Assembly (NCBI GenBank): GCA_037974665.1
Contig: CM075778.1
Span: 7,305,001-7,369,000 of the forward strand
DNA: 64,000 nt
Origin: Ehretia macrophylla
Lineage: Eukaryota; Streptophyta; Magnoliopsida; Boraginales; Ehretiaceae
Reading direction: 5' to 3'
The stretch's first letter is position 1. Each line of letters starts with the position of its first letter. The position numbers were made by a program, and so were the translations under genes. This document shows positions 49,312 to 61,500 of this stretch, one piece after another. The notes beneath the pieces are model-generated. The model was given only the letters and a program-made list of their open reading frames with translations. It did not search any database and had not been told where the DNA came from.

Positions 49312-49850
49312 TTACACGGAAAAAAAATGTACTAACAAAAAAAAATCAATTTGGACTCCCTAATTTAAATTAAATTTGTGCGGAAAAGTATATTGGGGTG
49401 AGGAAATAGAAACACACGTTATGGACACGCGCACACACACACTGACAAACATATACACAAACTAATAATATATATTATATCTTTTTGAATCTTCTCTCTC
49501 AATAAACTCCATAAATTAAATAAGTAAATTAATTTCTGCCACTTTTGAAAGAACCCTAACGACTATCAGCTCTTTTATCTCGATTAATTTATAGGCAAAA
49601 ATTCACTGGTCATAATTTTTGTCAATTCAATTAAAAATTTTCAAAATTTTATTTTATTTTATTTTCTTTTTAAACAGCTGTTAGCATCATTTTTTTTGAT
49701 AAAAAAATTTGTCTTTTATAATGCAATTTCGTAATTGTTTTGGGTTAACGATGAAGCTGCGATTCTGCTGCTCCTGAGCTTGTGAGGGTGTAGAGAGAGA
49801 GAGAGAAAGCGATTTTTTTTTTTAAAATTATTGTAATTTTTTGAAGTAGA
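49312..49850. other. Probable promoter region of kinase copy 1
   Basis: AT-rich, with a CA run (about 49429-49441) and a GA run (49794-49805) just before the leader. The GA run and the following telo-box are arranged as upstream of kinase copy 2. I cannot place the transcription start. Confidence 0.45.
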
Positions 49851-49851
49851 A

Positions 49852-49860
49852 TTAGGGTTT
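49852..49860 (+). promoter_or_regulatory. Telo-box in the leader of kinase copy 1
   Basis: TTAGGGTTT is the reverse complement of the plant telo-box AAACCCTAA, often found near the transcription starts of growth-related plant genes. Kinase copy 2 has two in its leader. Regulatory use is inferred. Confidence 0.5.
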
Positions 49861-49957
49861 TTAATTGGAGTGTGAATCGGTGACGGCATCGGCGACTGCG
49901 ACGAGGAAAAGGAGTTGCAGAGCGGCGGCTGCGGTGGTGGAACCACGCAGTCGGTTG

Positions 49958-50041
49958 ATGAAAGTTGTAGCTGCTTGGACAGCGGCGGCAGTAGTGGTGG
50001 CGACTGAGGAGGAACCGCGGCGGCGCGTGGGAATAAGTTAA
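49958..50041 (+). CDS. Upstream ORF (27 codons) before kinase copy 1
   Basis: ATG AAA GTT begins a short frame that ends with TAA seven bases before the main ATG at 50049, in the same frame. The DNA is homologous to the coding N-terminal region of copy 2, but in a shifted phase, so it is a remnant of the lost extension. If transcribed it would reduce or tune translation of the kinase; that is inference. Confidence 0.45.
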   Translation: MKVVAAWTAAAVVVATEEEPRRRVGIS

Positions 50042-50048
50042 GCGGCCT

Positions 50049-53000
50049 ATGGATGATTACGACAGCGGCGGTGCGAAAAGTGGGGACAAGGCTCACGCTG
50101 GCGATGATGAGGGGAGTTTCGGTCCAATTCCGGAGAAGGTGAGGCTTTTACTTTCCTTGCACACACTAATGTGAGTCTGTGTGTGTGTGTGTGTATATAT
50201 ATATATGTTTTTGTAAATTGTTTTTTAGCTTTGTTTGCATTCTAATGTTTGGTTAGAAGTTATTGCAGAATGAAAACTTGGAGAAGTGATAAAAGTTCTG
50301 ATCTTCTTGGATCTGAAAGGTCAAAATGTTCAATTTTGTGATAGAAATTTATGTGTTCTTTAGATAGAATATGGAATCGTAGACGGGTTTTACATAACAT
50401 TGCCTTAGATGAAGTCATTACAGATTATAGTTTATATCTAGGCATAATTTTAATTGCTTCATAATGTTGCTTTTTAACTTTTTCAATGTTGGTTACTCTG
50501 AATTTTGTCTTGGGCGGATGTTGTCTTTTGATCATTTGAAGATTCATTGTTCGTTGATAGGATTATTTTACCTTTGTAAAATGATACTTTCCTGATACAG
50601 AAACATGAAGGTGAAATTTTTTGCGGTTAGAATTTGAATTTTTTGGAGTCTTGTGGAGCTTTTATTGACAGTCTCATTGTGTTCCCAATTTCATTTCAAT
50701 CAATGGACATCAAGAAGTTGCTTATGCTTTTGAGTCCATTATTGGTCGCTTCTGTTTGCCGAGAATGCATAGCTTGCCTCATTTTGTACCAGCCCAGCTT
50801 TAGTATAGCTTGCCTCATTTTCTTTTTACTGAATGAATATGAAAAGGTTAAAATATAATCTATGTATTGAGTGATAATGGCTTTTTTACAGTTCGTCAAC
50901 TAACATCTTGATCAACATCTTGTTTTCTTTTCTAATAGTTCCAAAGTAGCCAAAGCTTAATTTGATTGCTCAGCTCTCTCTCGTTTGTGTTGGAAATTCA
51001 GAAAGTTATAGTAGAAAATTGATGTAATTCCATGGCTTTATTACAGGTTCAAGTTGGCGGTTCACCTGTGTACAGAATAGACAAAAAGCTGGGGAAGGGA
51101 GGTTTTGGACAGGTTTATGTTGGTCGTCGTGCTTCGGGTGGTATTGCAAATGATAAAACTGGTCCTGGTGCTCTAGAGGTGTGAATTTTGTTTTCAGGCT
51201 CAAATTTCTGGATCTGAAGCTGTATTTGTATTTGACAAAAGATAGTAGTAGTTGATTCTTGTGCATCTCAGGTGGCAATAAAATTTGAACATCGGAATAG
51301 TAAAGGATGTAACTATGGACCACCTTATGAATGGCAAGTTTACAAGTAAGTGTTTTTCTTTTCATTCTTTTTTCAGTAACTACCTTCACTGCAATGTTGT
51401 TATGGCTTGAGGCTTTCCATATGCATGATTCTTTCATTTACCTTCATTCGCACAGCACACTTGGAGGCAGTCATGGTGTACCACGAGTGCACTTCAAAGG
51501 CCGCCAAGGGGACTATTATGTCATGGTACAGATTGAGTTTTTTATTACTCCTTTATTCTATTTAGTTCAGTGAGTCGACCAGAAAAGAAGATGGTTTTGC
51601 TTAATTTTTTCTTCGAACCTCCAAAGCAAAACTGAGGCCATCGTTCTGCAGGTTATGGATATGCTTGGACCTAGTCTGTGGGATGTTTGGAATAATAATT
51701 CACACTCGTAAGCTAAATTTGATCCAGCCATTTCTTATATTTTTCTTCCATCGCTACGAGGTGATCATCTCCCTTTTTGTTGCTTAATTGAATTTTTTCC
51801 TTATTCAATATTCAGGATGTCCATTGAAATGGTCGCTTGCATTGCCATTGAGGCAATATCTATATTGGAGAAGATGCATTCTAAAGGGTGAGGTTTTTGC
51901 TATTTGCTGAAGGGGTTATCTTTCCAATTCCTTCGTTATACATTTCTTATGTGTAGATTAATTCAATAATTGTTTATTTTTTACACCTTGACTATGTGCA
52001 ATCGAAACATACAAAAATTGAAGAACTAAAGAGGATTCTTTTTGGGTGTTGGAGAGTGGGGATTGGATGTCTGCTTCTTTTCTATTTCGGGTTTCCACTG
52101 AGATTTTATTTCTTTGTGCTGACGTGATTATATGATAAAGGTCTTAGAATACGTGTTAAGTAATACTATCCTCCCACATTATAAAATAAAAAATTCCAAG
52201 AACACCATATAAAATTGTGCACTACTCCACCTAATTCTGATTGGTTTTAGGATGGAACCTCATGATTCTTAACATTATGTATGCAATCATATATATGCTG
52301 GTATAGCTTCTTCCCTTTTCACTTAAATTCTTGTTGGCCACTTGAATAGATTAATGAATGTGAATGCTTTCTTCTCAGTCTTTTTTAATGAATGATCATT
52401 GGAGTGATAAGTAATTTGCCTTCAAATTTTGCAGGTATGTTCATGGGGATGTGAAGCCTGAGAATTTTTTGCTTGGTCCACCAGGAACTCCTGATGAGAA
52501 AAAACTATTTTTGGTTGATCTTGGGTTAGGTAATTCATTGATTACATCTTCCTGAAGTTTCAATTTGCTTTGTGATCTCATTTCATGCAATATCTGGGTC
52601 TATCAGCTACAAGATGGCGAGACGGCACAACTGGCCTGCATGTTGAGTATGACCAAAGGCCTGATGTTTTCAGGTATAAAACATTAGGTTGCATAATTTA
52701 CTTTAGTCAGACAAAGCAATTTAACTTTCCTACCCTTCAGCATCTTTTTTCTTCCATTCTTCTCTTTCTCAATTTCTTGCCTGTACGTTCGCTCTTTTCT
52801 GATTGACTTTCTTTTTATTTTAATTTTTTTTTATCTCCTTTTCTTGTCAGGGGAACAGTCCGTTACGCCAGTGTTCATGCCCACCTTGGAAGGACTGCTA
52901 GTAGGAGAGATGATTTAGAATCTCTTGCTTACACACTCATTTTTCTCCTCCGCGGGCGTCTTCCTTGGCAAGGATACCAGGTTGCAGTTCCTTCACTATG

Positions 53001-54908
53001 ATGAAACAATTTATTTTGTCTATTATGTTTTCTATATATTATTTTATTGTTCTACTATCAATGTCTGCACTGTTATGCATTTCTCCTTACATGACTTTAT
53101 TGCATTTAGGGGGAGAACAAAGGTTTTCTTGTTTGCAAGAAGAAGATGGCAACTTCACCAGAAGCTCTGTGTTGTTTCTGCCCACAACCTTTCAAATTTT
53201 TTGTGGAACACGTGGTGAACTTAAAGTTCGATGAAGAACCTAATTATGCCAAATATATCTCCTTTTTTGATGGGATAGTTGCACCAAACCCAGATGTCAG
53301 ACCAATAAACACGGATGGTGCACAGAAGGTGCATGTGACATTCTATGATATTATTGTGAATCTAAGCATTTCTTATGTACTAATATTTCTTTGATTCTTA
53401 GATGCTGTCTTGCTGCATGCCTAACTGTTATTTATGCCATATGTAGCTTATTTATCAGGTTGGTCATAAAAGAGGACGGCTGGCTTCTGAGGATGAGGAG
53501 GATGAACAACCCAAGAAGAAGATTCGCATGGGTATGCCTGCTACACAATGGATCAGTGTGTACAATGCTCGTCGACCTATGAAACAACGGTATACTTCTT
53601 CCCCTTCTGCTATTGCTTGATGCTCCACTCAAGTGAAGATGAAGTTGACCGTCTCGATTCATCTTCGCTTCAGATGCTACAACATCTTGTATTTCCTCTT
53701 TACCTCTAATCTACCATTGCTCAGTTCTATGTGTGTTGTCATACTTTCTTTCTTGCTCTGTTGAAAAAATAACGAGTAGCAAAGATGATAATGATTTCTT
53801 CCATGTTATTGAAGGTATCACTACAATGTGGCGGATGCAAGGCTTCCCCAGCATATTGAGAAAGGAAATGAAGATGGGCTGTTTATCAGTTGTGTAGCAT
53901 CTTGTCAAAATCTATGGGCCCTAATCATGGATGCGGGCACTGGCTTCAGTGCTCAAGTTTATGAGCTATCGCCTCTTTTCCTCCATAAGGTTCACAGTAG
54001 AGTCAATTATTCAACCTCAAACACACACTTTCCACTATGTTTAAATAGTTTTGGAAGTTTTCAACTTTATACCCATTTCTTGTGCTGATTTTGAGTTATG
54101 AAACATTACATTTTTTCTTTTGGTTTTGCCTTAAAAGGAATGGATTATGGAGCAATGGGAAAAGAATTATTATATCAGTGCAGTAGCTGGTGCTAATAAT
54201 GGGAGTTCATTGGTGGTAATGTCAAAAGGTCAGTCTAGTTTGGCTACTCATTTGCTCTATTTTATTGATGTTTTGCTTAAAGTTGATTGATTCACTTCAG
54301 GCACGCAGTATTTGCAGCAGTCCTATAAGGTCAGCGATTCATTTCCTTTTAAGTGGATAAACAAAAAATGGAGAGAGGGTTTCTATGTTACCTCAATGGC
54401 CACCTCTGGAAGTCGATGGGTAGTTGTAATGTCGCGTGGAGCAGGATTTTCAGATCAGGTTCTTTTGCCATGACAATGACGCTTGATTAAATCCAAGTTA
54501 TGATATCATAAATGGAATTTAGCCTGAGTTACTTGCATTTTCTGTTCCAGGTTGTGGAACTAGATTTTCTCTATCCTAGTGAAGGTATCCATCGGCGTTG
54601 GGATAGTGGATATCGTATAACTGCTACCGCAGCAACTATGGACCAGGCTGCTTTGGTTCTGAGCGTGCCTAGAAGAAAGCCTGCAGATGAAACACAGGAG
54701 ACCCTTCGAACTTCTGCCTTTCCCAGTACACATGTCAAGGTAGATTGATTATATACGTGTCTCTGATCAACTGCAGACATCTTAGATTTGTTCTTTGATG
54801 TTATTTACTTGTGAAATGTAGTCTAAAAGTTAAACTTTTCTCTTGCAGGAGAAATGGGCGAAGAACTTATATATTGCATCTGTTTGTTATGGCCGTACAG
54901 TTTCATAG
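50049..54908 (+). CDS. Casein-kinase-1-like protein kinase, MUT9-LIKE KINASE (MLK/PPK) family, copy 1
   Basis: Sixteen GT-AG coding exons: 50049-50138, 51047-51178, 51272-51345, 51456-51525, 51652-51707, 51816-51887, 52435-52529, 52607-52673, 52851-52980, 53110-53328, 53447-53589, 53815-53989, 54138-54228, 54301-54458, 54551-54739, 54849-54908. They join in phase to 606 codons. Kinase motifs: glycine loop [12 protein letters not shown] (residues 45-56), VAIKFEH with the ATP-site Lys78, catalytic [10 protein letters not shown] (Asp170; HGD replaces HRD) and metal-binding DLGLA (Asp193). After the kinase domain come an acidic-basic nuclear-signal-like stretch ([15 protein letters not shown]) and a long conserved C-terminal region. 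Relatives in Arabidopsis (MLK/PPK) and rice (HD16/EL1) are nuclear Ser/Thr kinases acting on histone H3, photoreceptor and flowering-time pathways. An in-frame stop lies just before the ATG, so the N-terminal extension of copy 2 is missing. Confidence 0.93.
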
Positions 54909-57900
54909 ATCTGCCTGAAATTCCAAAAGTAGATGCCAACAATCTCAAAAGTTAACTCTTTCTGTTGAGCTATCATGTCAGAGGTACATGCACCGGATTG
55001 CTGAGAGGAATCCAGGCTAGAGCAAATTTTCATCGCACAGGCTTTAGTCGTAGTCATAGCATAAAAAAAGTTAAGTATCACTTCCTGTTGTCTGTTATGT
55101 GGATATTTGTTATTTATGTCCATTGTCATGCTAAGCCAGGAATTATGAGTTTTCACTTAGTGCTGTTAAATTTTGTATAGTCAGTGCTTTGGGTCAAAAA
55201 GGGGTTTCCGTACATTGAATCCTCTAGTTTACATAGCCTGGCATGGCTGTGGATCGCAATCTGTATTAATTTTATATAGATTTATGGTTATTCTCCTTGC
55301 TTTGGTTTCTCCTTTCGTTTTGCTTTTCCTTTGATGACATGCCTTATCGCAGTGCTGCAAGTTTATCTCGACCAATAACAGGACTGCATGCTGATTGAAT
55401 AGAGAGGGAAAGGTTAGATTTTCTGCATTTGTTACTTCTCTAAAAAAATCATTCTGCATTCGGTGGGTGTCACGTAAAGCACAGAACGAATTTCTGCACA
55501 TAGTGTCCTTCATGGTAACTTGCAGGATTTTGCAGGAAAGTCTTGGACAATTTTTTTAGAGAAATGAATGATATATATTATCTGTTACACAAATCTTTCC
55601 TTCATTTTTTGCAGTTTACTACTTTGTATTTACAGATCTATTGACTCTTTTTCAACTGTTGTAATTAGTTGTCTGTGTTTTTGTCACGCATTCCGAGAAG
55701 TGGCTATGTGGTTGATTTTATTTATAAAATGATATATATTTGTTGAAATGATGCTCTCTGAGAATTATATCCCTTGATCTCGTACTTCTCTTACTTGAAG
55801 ATTTTAATGCATAAAACTTTATCTTGTGCGTCTCATACTTGGTGCATGGAAGAGCCGAATGGGCAAAGTTTGTATTGCATGCACAATTGCTTTATGTCAC
55901 TCCTTTACTCCTCATTTGCAGGCTAAGAATTCATGTGTGGAATGCCAAATCTCTCAGATATACGGTGAAGATTCGATTATATAAAAAATGGTCAAGGGAC
56001 GAAGTGGTGAAGTGATGAGACGTAGTTAAATACTCGGTAATTTTGGTAGCATTTTGTCTTGCTCCTATTGGTTTTAAGCTGCCCGATTATATAGTGAAGG
56101 GTGAAGGGTGAAGGGTGAAGGGATGATATATAAAAATGGTCGTATACACGATGTTAAATGCTCGGTAATTTTGGCAACGTTTTGTCTTGCTCCTATTGGT
56201 TTTAAGCTACATCATTTGGTCATGTTGGGAACAAAAAGGTGTGTGTCGTGTCTGACAACAATGGGAGAATTGTCAAATGTGTGGTTTATGAGTGAGTGAT
56301 GTAGGTTTAAATGATAACTTGGGTTAATTGTTTTGGACCAGTTGATTTGAGATCTAAGCAGTTATTGTTTAAGCCTACAATACTTGTCCCGCTTACGACT
56401 TTAGGTTCTAGCACTGGGGAATGATAGAATGGTAGCAGTGCAAGCCACCAATCTAATGCAGGAGCTACGTGAGTTGCAAGAAAAAATGTCACACCAAGAA
56501 GGTGGTGGGAGCTATGATACGAACTTGTAGGAGTCATTTTTAAAATCCTGTACTGTCTAGTTTGTGCTCCTTGATGAGGACATTAGGTCTTCAACGAGGT
56601 GTGTATATTGTGTAAATATTACATCAATCAGAAAAGTGTTAATTGTGTCGTTTATAAGTTGGTTTGTTGTTTTAAGTGATGCTCGCGAAAAGTGTAGTTG
56701 TGTTCTCCCATAATGTTAAAGAAGATCGATAGTATTGAACTGATGATACAGTTAGAGCACTATTAGGTGGGTTTTTTTTTTTCTTTTTTTCTTTTGTCAA
56801 TCTATAATGTGATTTTTTTTTTTTAATTTTTTTTAATTTTTTTTATTTTTGGGTCGGGAATCTATCATGTGGTTGATTATCACTCATTGCATGTGGGTCA
56901 TAAGTACTCATCATATGCAGTGGTTGATTAAACACTTGGTCACACACGAGAACTTCTTCAATTCACCCAACTTTTCAAACCACTCCCCACTCATACATGT
57001 GGGATTCACTCCATGTCTCTTAGGCTGATGGGAAGTTGGGTGGATTGAAAATTTTTCACAAAGTGAAATGTAAGTGTATGTGACAAACTAATTCTTAGTT
57101 CTTATCTTATTTTAGGCGAACAAAATAGATCAAAGCTGTTGTTATCTTTAACAGGAAATCTCATCTTAGCTAAAATCATATTTAATCTATTTGAAATGTT
57201 ATAAATTTAATGATGCAGTATTATATCGTTACACATATTTCAAGTCAGTTCAAAACTAAACAAACAATATGATATGGGGTGATAAACCTGCAAAGGGTAA
57301 ATGGACACTTGATAAATGAGGAATTAGAATTAGAATCCCCGAGGGAAAATACACTCCTAGGCCGCATATGATAAGCCCGAGAAAGAGAGGGCTCCTCGGG
57401 ATAAAAATGGAGTTCAGGAGGTGAAATGCTCTCCCGATGAACCAATAAATCGCCTCAAGAAAGGAACACGTGGCAGGAAGATCCATTTGTGGGACAGCTA
57501 TATATATATATATATATATATATATGTTCATCCTATTTTAAGAAATACAACTTCTATATAATACATTTACTTTTAAATTAACTTATAAATTCCTTTTAAG
57601 TCCGATCTTTGATTTTGTTCTTGTTTTGATTTGAGCGTCAGAATTATCTTGCAGAATAAATTTCTCGTCCCACTTTCTTTTTATTTAAGAGGATAAGTTA
57701 CCAAGGAGACAGGTCGAGCAAATTTGTACCTTAACACAATGTACTAGCATGAGCCATGTTCAAATTTATAATAATGAGTCGTTATTTGATCATTTCGTCA
57801 AATTTTGTCTACAATGATCCGACATATGCAATGCGTAATCCGGGCTAATACCAACGGCTGAGATCCTAAGATACTCCAAAACAACAACACGTTGTTGTCA

Positions 57901-58475
57901 CAAACAAACTCAAACCAAGTACTATAACAATTGTCACTCTCACATCTTGACACTATTGCTTCGTGTCTCACTTCTTGTCAGAACCTTCTCAAGCCCGATC
58001 TAGTAATTTCACATATAACCCCACATAACTCATTTTCCTCACACAATTTTTGTCTAAAAAACGAAAGTATTTCCAGGTCAGCTCAATTCCCTCAATCCTG
58101 ATCGTCCACTCACATCCCATCAACGGTCGAAAATACATATATATATATATCTACTAATTGTCCCTAATTTTCTATAGACTTTTAAAAAAATGCCCCTAAA
58201 ATTTTTTCTGCTTTTTTTTTTAAAGGTTATTTAATGATTTTTCGAACACTCACTTATTATCATTATTAAATCGACTAAATATATTTGTTTTTTATTTTTT
58301 TGAAATAATAAGAGGTGGTGTTCGCAAACGGTGTCGTTTTGTTTGTGTTGGTGAAGGCATTCTGTTGTATGATTATGCGCTGCTGCAGCTGTTGATGATG
58401 ATGATGTGCTTGTGAGTGTGTGAAGATATAGAGAAAGAGATAGAGAGCAGTGTGTGAGGTGTGTGAGAGAGAGAG
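54909..58475. other. 3' UTR of copy 1 and intergenic region
   Basis: The first several hundred bases probably include the 3' UTR; no cleavage site can be fixed. Farther on lie a local duplication (55981-56215), a T-rich tract (56769-56850), a GC-richer block of possible LTR origin (about 57285-57500, with CCCGAGGGAAAATACACTCC) and TA runs (57499-57525, about 58136-58151). No frame shows a domain. Confidence 0.5.
55981..56215 (+). repeat. Two-copy tandem duplication with GGGTGAA repeats
   Basis: TGTCTTGCTCCTATTGGTTT with its left flank (CTCGGTAATTTTGG) occurs twice about 145 bp apart. Between the copies sit four GTGAAGG-type heptamers (about 56094-56122). Confidence 0.7.
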
Positions 58476-58507
58476 TTAGGGTTTTCTTGAAGAATAAATT
58501 AGGGTTT
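58476..58507 (+). promoter_or_regulatory. Paired telo-boxes in the leader of kinase copy 2
   Basis: TTAGGGTTT occurs at 58476-58484 and 58499-58507, between a GA run and the start codon. Copy 1 keeps one at 49852. Plant 5' leaders often carry this motif; regulatory use is inferred. Confidence 0.5.
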
Positions 58508-58537
58508 TGAAGAGGAATGAGAATCGGAGAATGAACG

Positions 58538-61500
58538 ATGCCGGTGCTGCGTGGCGGCGGCGGTGGTCGCAGAGGCCGGCGAGCAAAGCAGCAGCAACAG
58601 CAACAGCAGCCCAACAATACTAACAACAACAACAACAACAATAATAATAATAATAATCAGAATAATTTAGTTGAAGGGGAGGCGATTGCGACGAGGACGA
58701 GAAGGAGGGCAAGGGTGGCAGCGGCAGCAGCGGCGGCGGCTGTACTGCCGGTTGATGAAAACGTAGTTGCTGAAGCGGTAGGGGCAGCGGAGGCGGCAGC
58801 AGCAGCAGCAGCAGGGGGTAGGGCTGAGGAGGAACCTGGAGTTCAAGCGGAAAGGAGAGAGGAGGTAGGGGATAAGCCCATGGATGAGTACGGTAGCGGC
58901 GGCGCCAAGAGTGGTGACAAGGGTCATGCCGCTGATGATGATGGAACCTTTGGTCCGCTTCCAGAGAGGGTATGAAAATACTTTTACGTTTTGTTTTTGC
59001 ACATATTAGTCTCTGTATTTTGTGTATATGCACTGCTAGGCTTTGCATGCGTATAAATGTTTGCTGCAAAATGAGAAATTGGAAGGTGATTGTACAAATT
59101 TGAGACCCCATTTTAAAGTTTTGATCTTTTGGGCCGATAACGGTAAAATTTGTTAAATTCATATTGAAGATGTATGAAACTTCATCTCAAGGCATGAATT
59201 TTATGATATATGTTCGTTCTTGTGTATTCGGTATTTGAAAGATGCGTGTTGAGTCATTCTCTTGGTTTCATAGCATATCAAAACAATTTACTTTGTTGGC
59301 ATGAATTTGATTATTATTAGCTTTGAAAACTGTAGGTAGAGGTTTGTGTTGTCTTACTGAGCAATATCTCAGTGGTAGTCCTTTTGCGTTGTCTTACTTT
59401 GCAGTATCTCAGTGGTATTCCTTTTGCGGTTTTGGCCATACGAACAGATAGGTTAAGCGGATGTCATCGACAGATGGATTTAAACTTCCATGAGATTAAG
59501 AAACTTTCCATTATATCTGTTCTAATGATTTTGATAAACACGTGAAATGTCAGTATTGCTGAGGAATGGCGTCCATGATTTTTCCCTTCCTGATGTACTT
59601 ATTACTAAAAATTTCATCCTAAGTTTCTATTAGAGTTGCATCCATGCTTTTCGTTATGTGTAATTAATGGGATATTTTAACTAGTGGCCCCATTGCTTGT
59701 ACATTCCAATTCTAACAATTGATCTAGTGTTTTCTTCTTATGCATTTATTTCAGCATATACGTAGTGTATTTGGGCTATGGAGTTCTTATATATGTTGTT
59801 ATCTTGTTGTATCGTTAATTTGTTTACTTAAAAATCTTACTCTTAAAAGAGCTAAGTACATATACATCCCCTTGTTGTGGGTTCAGTTGTTCATATTCTA
59901 GTTATTAACTCTTGGATCTAGTTTGTGTGAAAGGGGCACGTGCGTGATTGTCATGAGCCCTAGGTCTTACCTTTTCTAGTCAGAAATCATTTTTTGAAAC
60001 CTTTTAATTTAGTTAGAGGCATTCACAGAAGTCGTAACTGCTTTTCTTTCACATGTGGATGATATATATTCATATCAATCAGCCTCTTGCTTCCATGAAA
60101 TCTGATAGGTTGGGCTCAGTTCAGGAGTAGGCAAATATTGGAAGAGTTACTGACTTTTCTTCTCTTTGTTTCAAATTCTCTCTAGTACATAGTGATAACA
60201 AGCTTACTGACAATATTTAAGATTTGGAAGTTATTCACGTCTCCACTCCACAAGATACATAACTGATGTTCAAGAAAGATAAAGACAAGCTAAGTTGATT
60301 TGAGGGCTGATTTCTTGGTTAGATTCTGATCAAAATTTCTGTTTTAGTGAGCTCTCTATTGACAAATAAGACACTTTTACTATGTGTACAAGCATTCAAA
60401 CTTTTTACTCAACTGGTGACTTGAGATTTGCAAGTCGAGTGGTAAGAAGCCTTTGTTACCTTTCACTAGCATCTGATATTTTATATAATGAGAGTAGATT
60501 GCTTGCCTCTCTTCTGTTTTTGTTGGAATCTAAGAAAGTTATAGTGAAAATTTATATAAATAATGTCTTTTGTTACAGGTTCAAGTTGGCGGCTCCCCTT
60601 TGTATAGAATAGAAAGAAAGCTGGGAAAGGGAGGTTTTGGACAAGTTTATGTTGGTCGCCGTGTATTAGGTGGTATTGCAAATGATAGAATGGGTCCTGG
60701 TGCTGTGGAGGTCTGTATTCTGTTTTGAGGCCTGAATTTCTTTGATTTGAATCTGACATTCGTACTCTTATTCGAAGTGGTTGTTCTTTCAGGTGGCGTT
60801 AAAATTTGAGCATCGGAATAGTAAAGGATGTAATTATGGACCACCTCATGAATGGCAAGTTTACAAGTAAGTGTTGTTCGTGTTTTTTCCTTTTTCAGTG
60901 AGTAACTACCTTCATAGTCATTTTGATATGACTTGAGCTTTTCCATGTGTATATATCTTTCAACTTATCATGTCATTTGCACAGTACACTGGGTGGCAGT
61001 CATGGTGTACCACGAGTGCACTACAAAGGCCGCCAAGGGGACTATTATGTCATGGTACCTTTTTACTTTTTCTTGCTCCCTTATTTATTTTTTTTTTTTC
61101 CTTTCTGAATTTTTAGTGTTTTCTGTCATTCTGCAGGTCATGGATATGCTTGGACCTAGTTTGTGGGATGTTTGGAATAATAATTCACACACGTATGTTA
61201 AGCTTGATTTTAAGATATTGTACATTTCCCTTTTGGTACTTCAAGTATTAATCATGTTGCTTAATATGATTTCTTCCTTGTTCAAAATTCAGGATGTCTG
61301 TTGAAATGGTTGCATGCATTGCTATTGAAGCAATATCCATATTGGAGAAGATGCATTCCAGAGGGTGAGGTTCTTCTTGCTAAAGGATTACCTTCTACTT
61401 CCTTTTTTTTTGTATATATATCTTATGTGTATATAAGCACACGTTGTTCGAGTGTAAGTGTTTGACCTAGACTATGCACACACAGCACAAACGAAACATA

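Noticed and set aside
50696..51437. Minus-strand frames within introns and exons of kinase copy 1
   Set aside because: They are antisense to conserved kinase exons or lie in introns, with no domain.
58231..59162. Long minus-strand frames opposite kinase exon 1
   Set aside because: They are the antisense of the Gln/Asn/Ala codon runs of kinase copy 2 and have poly-Cys, poly-Leu and poly-Pro artefacts.
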